Assembly (NCBI RefSeq): GCF_002812985.1
Contig: NZ_PGCP01000002.1
Location: 102,533 to 166,532 of the forward strand
Reading direction: 5' to 3'
Source of the DNA: Aeromonas lusitana
GTDB lineage: Bacteria > Pseudomonadota > Gammaproteobacteria > Enterobacterales > Aeromonadaceae
Length of the DNA stretch: 64,000 bases
Made by a program: the position numbers and the translations under genes. Below the pieces are notes generated by a model that saw only the letters and a program-made list of their open reading frames with translations, had not been told where the DNA came from and made no database searches. The stretch's first letter is position 1. Each line of letters starts with the position of its first letter. Shown here piece after piece: positions 44,814 to 53,773 of the stretch.

Positions 44814-46187
44814 TCAGTTATCCAGTTCGAAATCCACCCACACCAGGCGGTGATCCGAGCTCACCCCCTTGGCGATGCCGAGTTTGGCGTCATACACCAG
44901 GTGGTAGCCGGGCTCGAAGCTGGCGGGCCAGAACACCCCTGAGGCCACAGCGTTCAGGTTGGCGGAGGGGATCAGGTGATCGAGCTGCAGGCCGCTGCTG
45001 CTGGTGATGCGCTCCGGCGTGGTTCGGTTGTTGTTGCGGGTGCACAGCTTGGATTGGCTGGCGAGGCACTCCGGGCCCCCCTGGCTCACCGGGATCAGGG
45101 TGCCGTTGGTGACCGCCTGATTGACCAGCACATGGTTGTGCAGATCCTGGATGGCACTCAGATCGCCGTCGCCGAGTTGGGGATCGGCGTTGAGATCCCC
45201 GGCGATGACGAAGCGGGCACCCTCGGCCAAGCCCCCCGCCTTGCCCGCGTCATCCACCATGTAGCTCGCGGCTTCCACATAGTCCTGCCAGAAGGCGACC
45301 TCGGCCCGGTTGTGCTTGACGTTGTGGCGCGCCGCGTTGCCGAAGATGGGCGGGGTCGGATGGGAGATGAGGAAGTGGATCACCTGCTCTCCCTTGGTGG
45401 TCTTGACCCGCACCGGCACGTCCGCGTGGTTCTTGGAGGAGAGGGGGTACTGATCCCAGGCGGCTGCGTCATACCAGGGCTGGCCGCACTGGCGGCCGGC
45501 TGGGATAGGTGCCTTGGGGTTGTTGCAGTCGTCGATGACGGGGTTGGTTTCGCCCGGCATGTCTTTCCACTTGAAGTGCTGGAAGGTGCGGATCTGTTTG
45601 GTGTCGATGGGATATTTCGACATCACGGCGAAGGCGTACTGGCCGTGATAGTTGCCAAAGCCCCAGGCGTCGTCCGGCCCGCTACTGACCTTGCCGTCCA
45701 GGTTGAGATCCTGGCCGCTCATCAGGCCGGTGTTGGTGGCAAAGTTCTGCATCACCGGGTAGCTGATGGCCTGCACCTCGGCATGCTGGGGGTGAGCCAG
45801 GTAGTTGCTGCTGAACGCCTGCAGATCGGCGCTGCTCTCCCCCTTGCCGTCGTTGTCGAACTCGTTGAGCAGGAAGACGTCCGGCCGGGTACGCTGGATG
45901 ATTTCGGCGATATTGCGGATCTGCTGCACGTCTTTCGCGCGGGTGATCTCGGCCTGGCTGAGGCTGCCATCGCCAGCCTGATAGCGTGCCAGCAGGGCAT
46001 CCTGGGCGGCGCGGTCCAGCGCCAGCTCGGCGCTCAGCATGCCGGCCGCGGTGCGATCGAAGGAGAGGTTGAAGGTGGCGAAGCGAACCATGGTGTCCGG
46101 GGTCTCTGAGTCGTTTTGGCTGTTACAGCCTGCCAGCATTCCCAGAGAAATGGCAGCGGCGAGCAGGGTTTTGTTGATGTTTTTCAT
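44814..46187 (-). CDS. Exported endonuclease/exonuclease/phosphatase-family lipoprotein
   Basis: 457 residues. Lipobox LAGC. EEP-fold motifs: an early RFATFNLSFDR, FLLNEFDNDG (catalytic Glu), FLISHPTPP, VIAGDLNADP and a final GVSSDHRLVWVDF (catalytic His). It could be a phosphodiesterase or nuclease acting outside the inner membrane. Several paired cysteines (DDCNN, GRQCGQ, PECLASQSKLC) suggest disulfides, consistent with export. The start at ATG 46187 is chosen by the signal peptide; ribosome site weak. Confidence 0.85.
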   Translation of the reverse strand: MKNINKTLLAAAISLGMLAGCNSQNDSETPDTMVRFATFNLSFDRTAAGMLSAELALDRAAQDALLARYQAGDGSLSQAEITRAKDVQQIRNIAEIIQRTRPDVFLLNEFDNDGKGESSADLQAFSSNYLAHPQHAEVQAISYPVMQNFATNTGLMSGQDLNLDGKVSSGPDDAWGFGNYHGQYAFAVMSKYPIDTKQIRTFQHFKWKDMPGETNPVIDDCNNPKAPIPAGRQCGQPWYDAAAWDQYPLSSKNHADVPVRVKTTKGEQVIHFLISHPTPPIFGNAARHNVKHNRAEVAFWQDYVEAASYMVDDAGKAGGLAEGARFVIAGDLNADPQLGDGDLSAIQDLHNHVLVNQAVTNGTLIPVSQGGPECLASQSKLCTRNNNRTTPERITSSSGLQLDHLIPSANLNAVASGVFWPASFEPGYHLVYDAKLGIAKGVSSDHRLVWVDFELDN

Positions 46188-46270
46188 TGTAATATTCCGT
46201 AGCATCAAGATGTTATGCCTCTGTAGGGTCAAGTGAGGCGCGGCCATTATAGGGATCCAGAGTGGAGACT

Positions 46271-46368
46271 GGGCTCTGAATGAGCCAAAGTGTGTGCTCA
46301 TTCACAGAGCCATTCAGGGTTGGGCTCTGTATGAGTCAGAATGCGAGCGCATTGACAGAGTTATCGAG
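46271..46368 (+). repeat. Tandem imperfect 51-base repeat with internal dyads
   Basis: Two units begin GGGCTCTG at 46271 and 46322. Unit 1 has inverted arms GGCTCTGAATGAGC and GCTCATTCACAGAGCC (two-base bulge); unit 2 keeps CTCTGT/ACAGAG arms. They lie between the divergent EEP lipoprotein and patatin genes, so they may be regulator-binding sites or a nested hairpin in the patatin leader. Confidence 0.6.
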
Positions 46369-46422
46369 GTGAGGACGTTTGATGCGAGTGAGTTCACGGA
46401 GCAGATGAGAGAGGGAGGCGAG

Positions 46423-47274
46423 ATGAGTCGGCAGCAAACGGCCCTGGTGGTCGAGGGGGGCGCCATGCGCGGTATCTTTGCCGCCGGAGTGCTGGACGCC
46501 TTCCTGGCGAAGGGGGGCGCCGCGTTCGATCACTGCATCGGGGTGTCGGCGGGGGCGGTCAATCTGGCGGCCTATCTGGCGGGTCAGCAGGGGCGCAACC
46601 ACAGGGTCATCACGGATTATTCCTGTCGCGCCGAGTTCATCAACTTCGGCAAGTTTGTGCGCGGCGGTCACTGGCTCGATCTCGACTGGCTGTGGGAGAT
46701 CACCATTCGCGAGATCAGGCTGGATCTCGCGCACTTTGCCGCCAACCCGGTGCCGCTGACCGTGGTCACTACCCGGGTATCGGACGGGCGGGCAGCTTAT
46801 CTCAGGGGGAGTGCAGAGGCGCTGGAGCAGCAGATCAAGGCCTCCTGCTCGGTGCCGCTCGCCTATCGGGACTTCGTGCGCATTGGGGGGGAGGCCATGA
46901 CGGACGGCGGGGTAGCGGACTCCATCCCGGTGCGTCACGCCTACGAGCAGGGAGCCCGAGACATCACGGTCGTGCTCTCCCGCCCGCTCGGCTATCGCAA
47001 GCAGGCGCCCAGCTTGCCCGCCCTGCATCGCTATCTGCTGCGGCGCACCCCGGCCCTGGCCGAGGCGAGCCTGGCTCGTCATCACAGCTACAACGATGCC
47101 ATCGACTTTATTCAGGAGCCGCCGACGGATTGCCGCATCCGGGTCATAGTACCGCCTGCAGGCTTTCGGGTCGGGCGCATGACCACGGACAAGGACAGGC
47201 TGGAGCAGGGCTATCAGATGGGTTGGCAGGCGGGGCTGGCGTACCTCGCCCGGCAGGAGGGAGACGGCGAGTAA
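46423..47274 (+). CDS. Patatin-like phospholipase
   Basis: 283 residues. Gly-rich oxyanion loop VVEGGAMRGIFAAGVLDAF, nucleophile elbow GVSAG and the catalytic Asp in DGGVADSIP make an intact Ser-Asp dyad. No signal peptide. The subgroup resembles E. coli YjjU-type patatins. AGGGAGG ribosome site before ATG 46423. Substrate probably membrane phospholipid; whether it is secreted is not visible. Confidence 0.9.
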   Translation: MSRQQTALVVEGGAMRGIFAAGVLDAFLAKGGAAFDHCIGVSAGAVNLAAYLAGQQGRNHRVITDYSCRAEFINFGKFVRGGHWLDLDWLWEITIREIRLDLAHFAANPVPLTVVTTRVSDGRAAYLRGSAEALEQQIKASCSVPLAYRDFVRIGGEAMTDGGVADSIPVRHAYEQGARDITVVLSRPLGYRKQAPSLPALHRYLLRRTPALAEASLARHHSYNDAIDFIQEPPTDCRIRVIVPPAGFRVGRMTTDKDRLEQGYQMGWQAGLAYLARQEGDGE

Positions 47275-47301
47275 TAAAGACGCGGATAAGGGAAGGGCGG
47301 C

Positions 47302-47589
47302 TTAGCTTGCCGCCTGGCCCAGTCCATTATTCATCGGATGAATGTGAGTATCGGGGGCATGCACTATATGAATGGCCTGCCCCAGCCAGCCCCAGTCCAG
47401 CGGTGGGTTGCCGGCCTTGAAGCGTTGATAGACATGGCCTTGTTGCACCGTCAGGAATAGGGTCGCCGGCAGGCCGAGGCGATTGAGATAACGCACCATC
47501 ACCTCTCCCTGGTAGGTACAGAGGCGCTGCTGCAGCTGGATCAGGGTCAATCCGTGCTCCTGTCCCGTTTCATCCCAGATTGCAAACAT
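47302..47589 (-). CDS. Hypothetical protein, 95 residues
   Basis: Starts MFAIWDETGQEHGLTL, then an amphipathic helix (IQLQQRLCTYQGEVMVRYLNRLG), with a His-rich end (HIVHAPDTHIHPMN). No signal or membrane segment and no recognised family. AAGGAG about ten bases before the ATG supports translation. It is downstream of the tRNA-Tyr cluster on the same strand but separated by a terminator, and convergent with the patatin gene. Confidence 0.65.
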   Translation of the reverse strand: MFAIWDETGQEHGLTLIQLQQRLCTYQGEVMVRYLNRLGLPATLFLTVQQGHVYQRFKAGNPPLDWGWLGQAIHIVHAPDTHIHPMNNGLGQAAS

Positions 47590-47705
47590 ATGAGGCGGCT
47601 CCTTGCCATGAAGAGTCCACTGTTTAGAAAATAATCGTATATGGCAATTGTCAGATCTGACAGTGCCATATGAGATCCATTGATGTTTTGGGGAGCAGAA
47701 AAGCG

Positions 47706-47730
47706 AAAACCCGGCGCTAGGCCGGGTTTT
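47706..47730 (-). terminator. tRNA-Tyr operon terminator
   Basis: Arms AAAACCCGGC and GCCGGGTTTT with a five-base loop, nine bases beyond the third tRNA on the minus strand. Confidence 0.88.
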
Positions 47731-47738
47731 CTGAAGAA

Positions 47739-47823
47739 TGGTGGAGGGAGAAGGATTCGAACCTTCGAAGGCAGAGCCGTCAGATTTACAGTCTGATCCC
47801 TTTGGCCGCTCGGGAACCCCTCC
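47739..47823 (-). tRNA. tyrT: tRNA-Tyr (GUA), third of three
   Basis: 85 nucleotides with a long variable arm (class II), anticodon GTA in loop CTGTAAA, T-loop TTCGAATC, acceptor stem GGAGGGG and encoded CCA. Identical in sequence to the other two copies. Confidence 0.97.
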
Positions 47824-47861
47824 ACGGGGCATTGCTATTTTTGGCCTGCTACTCAGGAAGA

Positions 47862-47946
47862 TGGTGGAGGGAGAAGGATTCGAACCTTCGAAGGCAGAGC
47901 CGTCAGATTTACAGTCTGATCCCTTTGGCCGCTCGGGAACCCCTCC
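47862..47946 (-). tRNA. tyrT: tRNA-Tyr (GUA), second of three
   Basis: Same 85-nucleotide sequence as the neighbours, with encoded CCA. Spacers between the copies are 38 and 33 bases, short enough for one precursor transcript. Confidence 0.97.
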
Positions 47947-47979
47947 ACGGGGTATTTTCCTGATTTTTTCGCACTTGAA

Positions 47980-48064
47980 TGGTGGAGGGAGAAGGATTCG
48001 AACCTTCGAAGGCAGAGCCGTCAGATTTACAGTCTGATCCCTTTGGCCGCTCGGGAACCCCTCC
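47980..48064 (-). tRNA. tyrT: tRNA-Tyr (GUA), first of three
   Basis: First copy in transcription order; same 85-nucleotide sequence, with encoded CCA. The promoter lies just upstream at 48081-48108. Confidence 0.97.
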
Positions 48065-48080
48065 CCAAGTGCGAGGCCGC

Positions 48081-48108
48081 ATACTATCAGATCCGGCCCT
48101 GTTGTGAA
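48081..48108 (-). promoter_or_regulatory. tRNA-Tyr promoter
   Basis: On the minus strand, -35 TTCACA and -10 TAGTAT with a 16-base spacer, followed by a GC-rich discriminator (GCGGCCTCGC), typical of stringently controlled stable-RNA promoters. The rest of the gap up to 48312 has no clear feature. Confidence 0.65.
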
Positions 48109-48312
48109 CCCCTCAGCTGCAATCTGACGAGAAAAAAGTATCGTTTGCTCATTTTTTGATATCTCTCGCTCAAAATTCACGCTTTTCAATGACTTTTATG
48201 CCGGCCCAACGGTTCAGGAGGCAGCCGTACCCCAGCTTGATTGAGTGCAGAGGGAAGGGGGCGCCAGTGCCGAAATGGCCGCGACAATATGGGGAAAGAC
48301 AGAGAGAGGAAT

Positions 48313-48343
48313 AAAAAAGAGGAGCCTTGTCGGGCTCCTCTTT
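48313..48343 (-). terminator. Terminator of the FabH-family gene
   Basis: Arms AAAGAGGAGCC and GGCTCCTCTTT with a short loop, 40 bases after the gene's stop; the minus-strand side ends in TTTTTTATT. Confidence 0.88.
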
Positions 48344-48383
48344 CTCATGGCGGTGCCGGGCACTGCCATGGTGTTACCTTGGC

Positions 48384-49472
48384 TCAGGCCTCGGCCGTGC
48401 GGGCCTGCTGGCAGCCTTGGACCGCATGGGCGATGAGCTCCAGGGCGCTCTGCTCGCAGGCTGGCAACTCCTCATCACAATGGCCAAGCGGGGTGACCCG
48501 GTCGCCCCACTTGATGAGGGCAGCGCCCCAGGTCAGGCCGGCGCCGAAGGCGGCGCTCAGCAGATAGCTGTTTGGCTTGACCCGACCCTGCTCCAGCGCT
48601 TCGCACAGGGCGATGGGCACGGTGGCGGCGGAGGTGTTGCCGTACTGCTCTATGTTGACCATCACCTTGTCCATGTCGGCGTGCATGCGCTTGGCCAGAG
48701 TCTCTATGATGCGCACGTTGGCCTGGTGTGGCACGATGAGATCGACCTGTTCAGGCGCTATGCCCGCCTGGGCCAGCACGGCGCCGGTGGCCTCGCCCAT
48801 GCCGCGCACGGCGCGCTTGAAGATCTCCTGCCCCTCGAAGTTGAAGGTGAACAGGCCGTCGATGTCTGCAAAACGCACCCGATCGGTACCGAAATTCGGC
48901 ACGTGCAGGATCTCGCGAGCCTCGCTGTCGCAGCCGAGCTTGTTGGCAATGAGGCCGGATTCCAGCCCGCTCGCCTCGATCACCACGGCGCCGGCGCCGT
49001 CACCGAACAGCACGGCGGTGTCGCGCTTGGCCCAATCCAGCAGCTGGGTCAGGCGCTCTGCGCCTATCACCAGCACCTTGCTCATCATGCCGGTCTGCAC
49101 CAGGGAGGTGGCGACCGAGAGGGCGTAGACGAAGCCGGTACAGGCGGCGTTGAGATCGAACACGGCCGCCTTGTGGGCGCCGAGAGCCTGCTGCACAGCC
49201 GAGGCACAGTTCGGCACCAGGGTACCCGGGGTGGCGGTGGCGAGTATGATGCCGTCGAGATCGCTGGCATCGAGACCGGCACAGGCGAGGGCACGGCGAC
49301 CGGCCAGGGTGGCGAGAGTCGTGGTGCTGACATGGGAGACTCGGCGCGCCTTGATGCCGGTACGCGGATAGATCCATTCATCCGAGGTCTCCATGATGGT
49401 GCTGAGGTCATCATTGGTCAGCACGGAGGGGGGCAGGCATTTGCCCCAGCCGGTGATATTGGCGTATTTCAT
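48384..49472 (-). CDS. 3-Oxoacyl-ACP synthase III family protein (FabH-like)
   Basis: 362 residues. Catalytic triad of KAS III: Cys in NAACTGF, His in VPHQAN, Asn in YGNTSAA. It joins an acyl-CoA to malonyl-ACP to start fatty-acid synthesis. Against standard FabH (about 317) it has a C-terminal extension of about 35 residues with two cysteines ([12 protein letters not shown]). It is not in a fab cluster, so it is probably a second, specialised KAS III. It is divergent from a LysR gene. Ribosome site is weak. Confidence 0.9.
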   Translation of the reverse strand: MKYANITGWGKCLPPSVLTNDDLSTIMETSDEWIYPRTGIKARRVSHVSTTTLATLAGRRALACAGLDASDLDGIILATATPGTLVPNCASAVQQALGAHKAAVFDLNAACTGFVYALSVATSLVQTGMMSKVLVIGAERLTQLLDWAKRDTAVLFGDGAGAVVIEASGLESGLIANKLGCDSEAREILHVPNFGTDRVRFADIDGLFTFNFEGQEIFKRAVRGMGEATGAVLAQAGIAPEQVDLIVPHQANVRIIETLAKRMHADMDKVMVNIEQYGNTSAATVPIALCEALEQGRVKPNSYLLSAAFGAGLTWGAALIKWGDRVTPLGHCDEELPACEQSALELIAHAVQGCQQARTAEA

Positions 49473-49686
49473 CTTGTGGTCGCTTCTTGTTATGAGTCGC
49501 CCGTGGGCGGAAAATTGCGCAATTATGCCGTACTGGTCAACCAGTGTCATCTGGCGGTCTGTGGAGGCCGCTGGCAGACAAGGGGCGATAGACGCATGGC
49601 GAGGCGAGCAAGCCGGTGATTTTGCTTAAATTCTCGGCCTTGCTTGCCCTAAGATAGGCTCTCTTTCCCCCAGCGTCACCGAGGTG

Positions 49687-50640
49687 ATGGTAGTGCACAA
49701 AGCGAATCTCAACCTGTTGCCAACCCTCAAGGTGTTGCTGGAGACCCGCAACATCAGCCGGGCGGCGGAGCTGTTGCACCTGAGCCAACCCTCCATCAGC
49801 AAGCAGCTGACCCAGCTGCGCAGCGAGTTCGGTGACGAGTTGCTGGTGCGCGAAGGCCAGCGCTGGTTGCTGACGCCGAGGGCGGAGCGCCTGGCGGCCC
49901 AGCTTGCGGATTCCTTGGGTGCCTTGGACCGGCTCTACGCCGCCCCCGAGTTTGACCCCGAGCGCTGCGAGCGGGTATTTCGACTCGCCTCCTCTGACTA
50001 CGTGGCCCAGCACATCCTGCCGGATATCTGCGCGACGCTCGCCAAGGCCGCCCCCCAGGCCGCCCTCGAATACAGTCTGTGGGACAAGCGCCAGCTGCCG
50101 CAGCTGTGGCAATCCGAGCTGGATCTGGTCTCCACCATCACGGATCTGGTGCCGGATCAGATCCGGGGCCTGCATCAGGGGGAGGACCGACTGGTGATCC
50201 TGATGGGACGCCACCATCCGCTCTTTGGCACGGCGCCGACCCTGGATGACTACCTCGCCTGGCCCCACCTGCAGGTGAGTGGCGGCGGCGACAAGGACAG
50301 CCCGGTGGAGCGGGTGCTGGCGCCGCAAGGTCTGTCCCGGCGCTGGTTTGCCCGGGTGCCTTTCTTCCAGGCGGCGGTGGAGGTGCTGCTGCGCACCGAC
50401 TGCCTGATGACCACCCCGGCCCACATCGCCTGGCAGCTCGCCCGGGAGCATGAGCTGAGCTTCTGCGATCTGCCCTTCGCCACCCGCGCCCAGCAGTATC
50501 ATCTGCTGTGGCACCAGCGCCACCATCAGGACCCGGCCCACCGCTGGTTTCGGGAGCTGGCCTATCCCTTCCTGCGGGATCACCTGCAGCGCACCGTCGG
50601 CGAGAGCCGCAAGACCCTGGGGAAAGGTCCCACAGGGTGA
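49687..50640 (+). CDS. LysR-family transcriptional regulator
   Basis: 317 residues. N-terminal HTH (NLNLLPTLKVLLETRNISRAAELLHLSQPSISKQLTQLR) and a C-terminal effector-binding domain (about 95-300). The start pattern places it in the NodD/LeuO-like branch of LysR proteins. Start is uncertain among GTG 49684, ATG 49687 and GTG 49693 (GAGG lies 8 bases before the last). It is divergent from the FabH-family gene and may control it. Confidence 0.9.
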   Translation: MVVHKANLNLLPTLKVLLETRNISRAAELLHLSQPSISKQLTQLRSEFGDELLVREGQRWLLTPRAERLAAQLADSLGALDRLYAAPEFDPERCERVFRLASSDYVAQHILPDICATLAKAAPQAALEYSLWDKRQLPQLWQSELDLVSTITDLVPDQIRGLHQGEDRLVILMGRHHPLFGTAPTLDDYLAWPHLQVSGGGDKDSPVERVLAPQGLSRRWFARVPFFQAAVEVLLRTDCLMTTPAHIAWQLAREHELSFCDLPFATRAQQYHLLWHQRHHQDPAHRWFRELAYPFLRDHLQRTVGESRKTLGKGPTG

Positions 50641-50798
50641 TGCTGGTGTTTTCTATCTTGAAAATGAATTTCAGTGATCATTTGTGCTACTGCATAGCCA
50701 TCGACTATGAGATCTATTCATAACTTTCACTTCTTGCATGATGTCGTGCCCCTTACCCTGAGGGTCGGTATTCATCTTCATTCGAGATAGGGGCGGTT

Positions 50799-51407
50799 AT
50801 GGAATTCACGAGTTGGTTGGCGCTGGCGGCGGTCTGTTTCATGGGGGCCATCAGCCCGGGGCCCAGTCTGGCGCTGATCATTCGCAATACGGTGCAGGGC
50901 GGGCAGGGACACGGGGTGGCGACCGCCCTTGGCCACGGGCTCGGGGTCGGCATCTATGCCCTGATCACGGCGCTCGGCCTCTCTGTGCTGATCACCCAGA
51001 CCCCACTGCTGTTTGACATCATTCGCTACGTCGGCGCCGCCTTCCTCGCCTGGCTCGGGATCAAGGCGCTGCTCGCCAAGCCTGCCAGCGGCGCGGTGGA
51101 AGAGGAAAGCCACGGCCTGCGCGGTCGGCAGGGCGCCTTCGAGGGCTTTATGGTGGCCTTCCTGAACCCCCAACTCGCCATCTTCTTTATCGCCCTGTTC
51201 AGCCAGTTCGTGCATGCCGATACCGGTTGGCGCGAGGGGAGCATCATGATGCTCACTGCCGGCGGCATCGATGCCGTCTGGTACGTGCTGGTGGCCCTGG
51301 TGCTGTCCCGCGGCCCCGTGCTCACCTGGCTCAAGGCGAAATCCTTCGTCATCGACAAGGTCAGCGGCCTGGTGCTGCTGGGGCTGGCCCTGAAAGTGGT
51401 GATCTGA
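50799..51407 (+). CDS. LysE-family amino-acid exporter
   Basis: 202 residues, six helices: FTSWLALAAVCFMGAISPGPSLALII with the family motif SPGPS, GHGLGVGIYALITALGLS, AFEGFMVAFLNPQLAIFFIALF and LALKVVI at the C-terminus. RhtB/LysE exporters expel amino acids such as homoserine, threonine or lysine; the substrate here is unknown. A ribosome site AGGGGCGG precedes ATG 50799. A diverged copy of the last 72 bases lies at 51447. Confidence 0.92.
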   Translation: MEFTSWLALAAVCFMGAISPGPSLALIIRNTVQGGQGHGVATALGHGLGVGIYALITALGLSVLITQTPLLFDIIRYVGAAFLAWLGIKALLAKPASGAVEEESHGLRGRQGAFEGFMVAFLNPQLAIFFIALFSQFVHADTGWREGSIMMLTAGGIDAVWYVLVALVLSRGPVLTWLKAKSFVIDKVSGLVLLGLALKVVI

Positions 51408-51446
51408 GGTGTTCCCACGGCCGAGCCATCGCGGTCCTGACGCAAG

Positions 51447-51518
51447 GCGAAACCCTTCGTCATCGCTAAAGTCTGCGGTCTGATGTTGATCGGCCTGGCG
51501 CTCAAGGTGGTGATCTGA
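51447..51518 (+). pseudogene. Diverged in-frame copy of the lysE-family 3' end
   Basis: 72 bases aligned without gaps to 51336-51407, 58 identical. It encodes AKPFVIAKVCGLMLIGLALK... and stops at the same codon as the intact gene. Seven of 14 differences are synonymous, and the others are mostly conservative (V to M, L to I). The offset is 111 bases. The frame is not open upstream, so it cannot be expressed as a LysE protein. Confidence 0.9.
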
Positions 51519-51556
51519 GGGAACGTCTAGCACCTAGTAGCCACCGAAATCGATCT

Positions 51557-51603
51557 GCTCCCTTCTCCCCTCGCGGGAGAAGGGCTGGGGATGAGGGGCG
51601 GGC
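51557..51603. repeat. REP-like extragenic repeat
   Basis: TGCTCCCTTCTCCCC-TCG-CGGGAGAAGGG followed by CTGGGGATGAGGGG. This is the common proteobacterial 'CTCTCCC...GGGAGAGGG...GGGGTGAGGG' type of repeat. It has a strong dyad (CCCTTCTCCC/GGGAGAAGGG). Between it and rlhA nothing else was recognised. Confidence 0.65.
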
Positions 51604-51762
51604 CATAGAGGCTTGCCTCGACCGGGCGAGAGCAGCACTGCCTGCTTCGGGAGTTCAGCTGATCCAATCCTGTATCTTGCGGTGATCTTAAGCGGGATCA
51701 AGGCAGGGAACGGAGAGTCTCGCTAGAGTGGCGGCCATTTGCTGCCTTTCGAACCGGACGCC

Positions 51763-53652
51763 ATGCACGATCAGACCCAGACTCGCCGCCTTGAACAGAA
51801 TCGCCTGGAGCTGCTGGCCCCGGCCAAGAATCTCGCCTACGGCATCGAGGCCATCAACCACGGCGCCGATGCCGTCTACATGGGGGGCCCCGCCTTCGGC
51901 GCTCGCAGCGCCGCTGGCAATTCCCTTGAAGACATAGAGACGCTGGCGCGCCACGCCCACCGCTTCGGCGCCCAGGTGTTCGTCGCCTTCAACACCCTGC
52001 TGCACGACCACGAGCTGGAGCAGGCCAGGCGTCTCACTCACCAAATTTATGAGGCGGGGGCCGATGCCCTGATCGTGCAGGACATGGGGCTGCTGGCGCT
52101 GGACCTCCCTCCCATCGCCCTGCACGCCAGCACCCAGACCGACAATCGCACCCCGGAGAAGGTGAAATTTTTGCAGGACGTGGGCTTCTCCCAGGTGGTG
52201 CTGGCCCGTGAGCTGTCCCTCGAGCAGATCCGCGCCATCAGTGCGCAGACGTCGGTGCAGCTGGAGTTCTTTATCCACGGGGCTCTGTGCGTCTCCTACA
52301 GCGGTCAGTGCAACATCAGCCATGCCCGCACCGGCCGCAGCGCGAACCGGGGGGAGTGCGCCCAGCTGTGTCGGCTGCCCTGCACCCTGCAAAAGCCGGA
52401 TGGCGAGGTGCTGGTGGCAGACAGTCACCTGCTCTCCCTCAAAGACATGGATCAGAGTGCGAACCTGGAGGCGCTGATCGAGGCGGGCATTCGCTCCTTC
52501 AAGATTGAGGGGCGGCTCAAGGGGCTGGATTACGTCAAAAACGTCACCGCCTGGTATCGCCAGAAGCTGGATGCCATTTTGGACAAGCGCCCGGATCTGG
52601 TGGCGAGCTCCGCCGGGCGCTGCTCCTATGGCTTCACGCCGGATCCGAAGAAGAGTTTCAACCGGGGTTCCACCGATTACTTCCTGCACGGCCGCCAGCC
52701 GGATATCGACTCCCCCCGCAGCCCGAAATACTTAGGGGAACCCCTGGGCCGGGTCACTCGCGTCAGCAAGGAGGGGGTAGAGATAGACGGGCGCCCGCTC
52801 GACAACCAAGGGCTCATCCTGAACAACGGCGATGGTCTGGGCTTCTTCAAGCCAGGGGGCGAATTGGTAGGGATGCGCCTCAACAGGGTCGAGACCAAGG
52901 CAGGGAGTAAGCAGTTGCTCCTCTCCGAGTCCATGCCCGGGCTCAAGGTGGGCACCGAGATCTACCGCAACCACGACAGCGCCTTCAGCAAGCTGCTGGA
53001 AAAACCGAGCGCGGATCGCCGCATCCGGATCGATATGCGCTTGTCCGAATGCGAGGCCGGGTTGCGGCTCGAACTCGTCGACGAGCAGGGCATAGAGGCC
53101 AGCGTGATGCTGGTCTGCGACAAACAACCTGCCGACAATCCCGAGCGAGCGCTGCAGCAGGCGCGGGATCAGCTCGCAAAGCTCGGCAACACCCTGTTTG
53201 TTGCCCGCAAGGTGGAGTTGGTGTTCACCAACCCCCTGTTCCTTGCCGCCTCCATGCTCAACGGCCTGCGCAGGGACGGCATAGCGGCGCTGGAGGCGGC
53301 CCGCCTCGCGGGCTACAAGCGCCCGGAGCGGCGCATCCCGTTGCGGGACGTCACCTATCCCCAGCATCGACTCTCCTACCTTGGCAACGTGCTGAATAAG
53401 GCTGCCGAGCAGTTCTTCCGCGAGCACGGGGTGGAGCGTATCGCCCCCGCTTATGAGGCGAACCAGGAGGAGGGGGGGGTGGTGCTGATGATCACCAGGC
53501 ACTGCATCCGCTACAGCCAGAACCTCTGCCCCAAGGAGGTGCCCGGCCTCAAACCCGAGCCGCTGGAACTCAAGATGGGCAAGGACAGTTTCCGCCTGCG
53601 CTTTGACTGCAAACGCTGCGAGATGCAGGTGATGGGCAGCCTGAAACGCTAG
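51763..53652 (+). CDS. rlhA: U32-family 23S rRNA hydroxylation protein RlhA
   Basis: 629 residues, co-linear with E. coli RlhA (YdcP), needed for 5-hydroxycytidine at C2501 of 23S rRNA. N-terminal U32 barrel (RLELLAPAKNLAYGIEAINHGADAVYMGGPAFGAR; FFIHGALCVSYSGQCNISHARTGRSANRGECAQLCRLPC) with cysteines for an Fe-S cluster, the rest completed near CLRFxxN-like HCIRYSQNLCPKE and DCKRCEMQV at the C-terminus. Length excludes the shorter tRNA enzymes TrhP/TrhO. ATG 51763 fits the family start; a TTG at 51739 is less likely. Confidence 0.88.
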   Translation: MHDQTQTRRLEQNRLELLAPAKNLAYGIEAINHGADAVYMGGPAFGARSAAGNSLEDIETLARHAHRFGAQVFVAFNTLLHDHELEQARRLTHQIYEAGADALIVQDMGLLALDLPPIALHASTQTDNRTPEKVKFLQDVGFSQVVLARELSLEQIRAISAQTSVQLEFFIHGALCVSYSGQCNISHARTGRSANRGECAQLCRLPCTLQKPDGEVLVADSHLLSLKDMDQSANLEALIEAGIRSFKIEGRLKGLDYVKNVTAWYRQKLDAILDKRPDLVASSAGRCSYGFTPDPKKSFNRGSTDYFLHGRQPDIDSPRSPKYLGEPLGRVTRVSKEGVEIDGRPLDNQGLILNNGDGLGFFKPGGELVGMRLNRVETKAGSKQLLLSESMPGLKVGTEIYRNHDSAFSKLLEKPSADRRIRIDMRLSECEAGLRLELVDEQGIEASVMLVCDKQPADNPERALQQARDQLAKLGNTLFVARKVELVFTNPLFLAASMLNGLRRDGIAALEAARLAGYKRPERRIPLRDVTYPQHRLSYLGNVLNKAAEQFFREHGVERIAPAYEANQEEGGVVLMITRHCIRYSQNLCPKEVPGLKPEPLELKMGKDSFRLRFDCKRCEMQVMGSLKR

Positions 53653-53773
53653 GCTTGCGCCCGGCGGCGGGAGAGGGCATGTTGGGGGCTGCCGATGAGG
53701 GCGAGTTGCTGGCGCAGGACGCGCTGGCGACGGGCTCGCTCTTCTCACCCTATCTCGAGTCAGGACATTCGAT

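Noticed and set aside
47275..47301. Possible tail echo after the patatin gene
   Set aside because: Only general purine-rich similarity at a 36-base offset; it does not fit the pattern of the five good cases.
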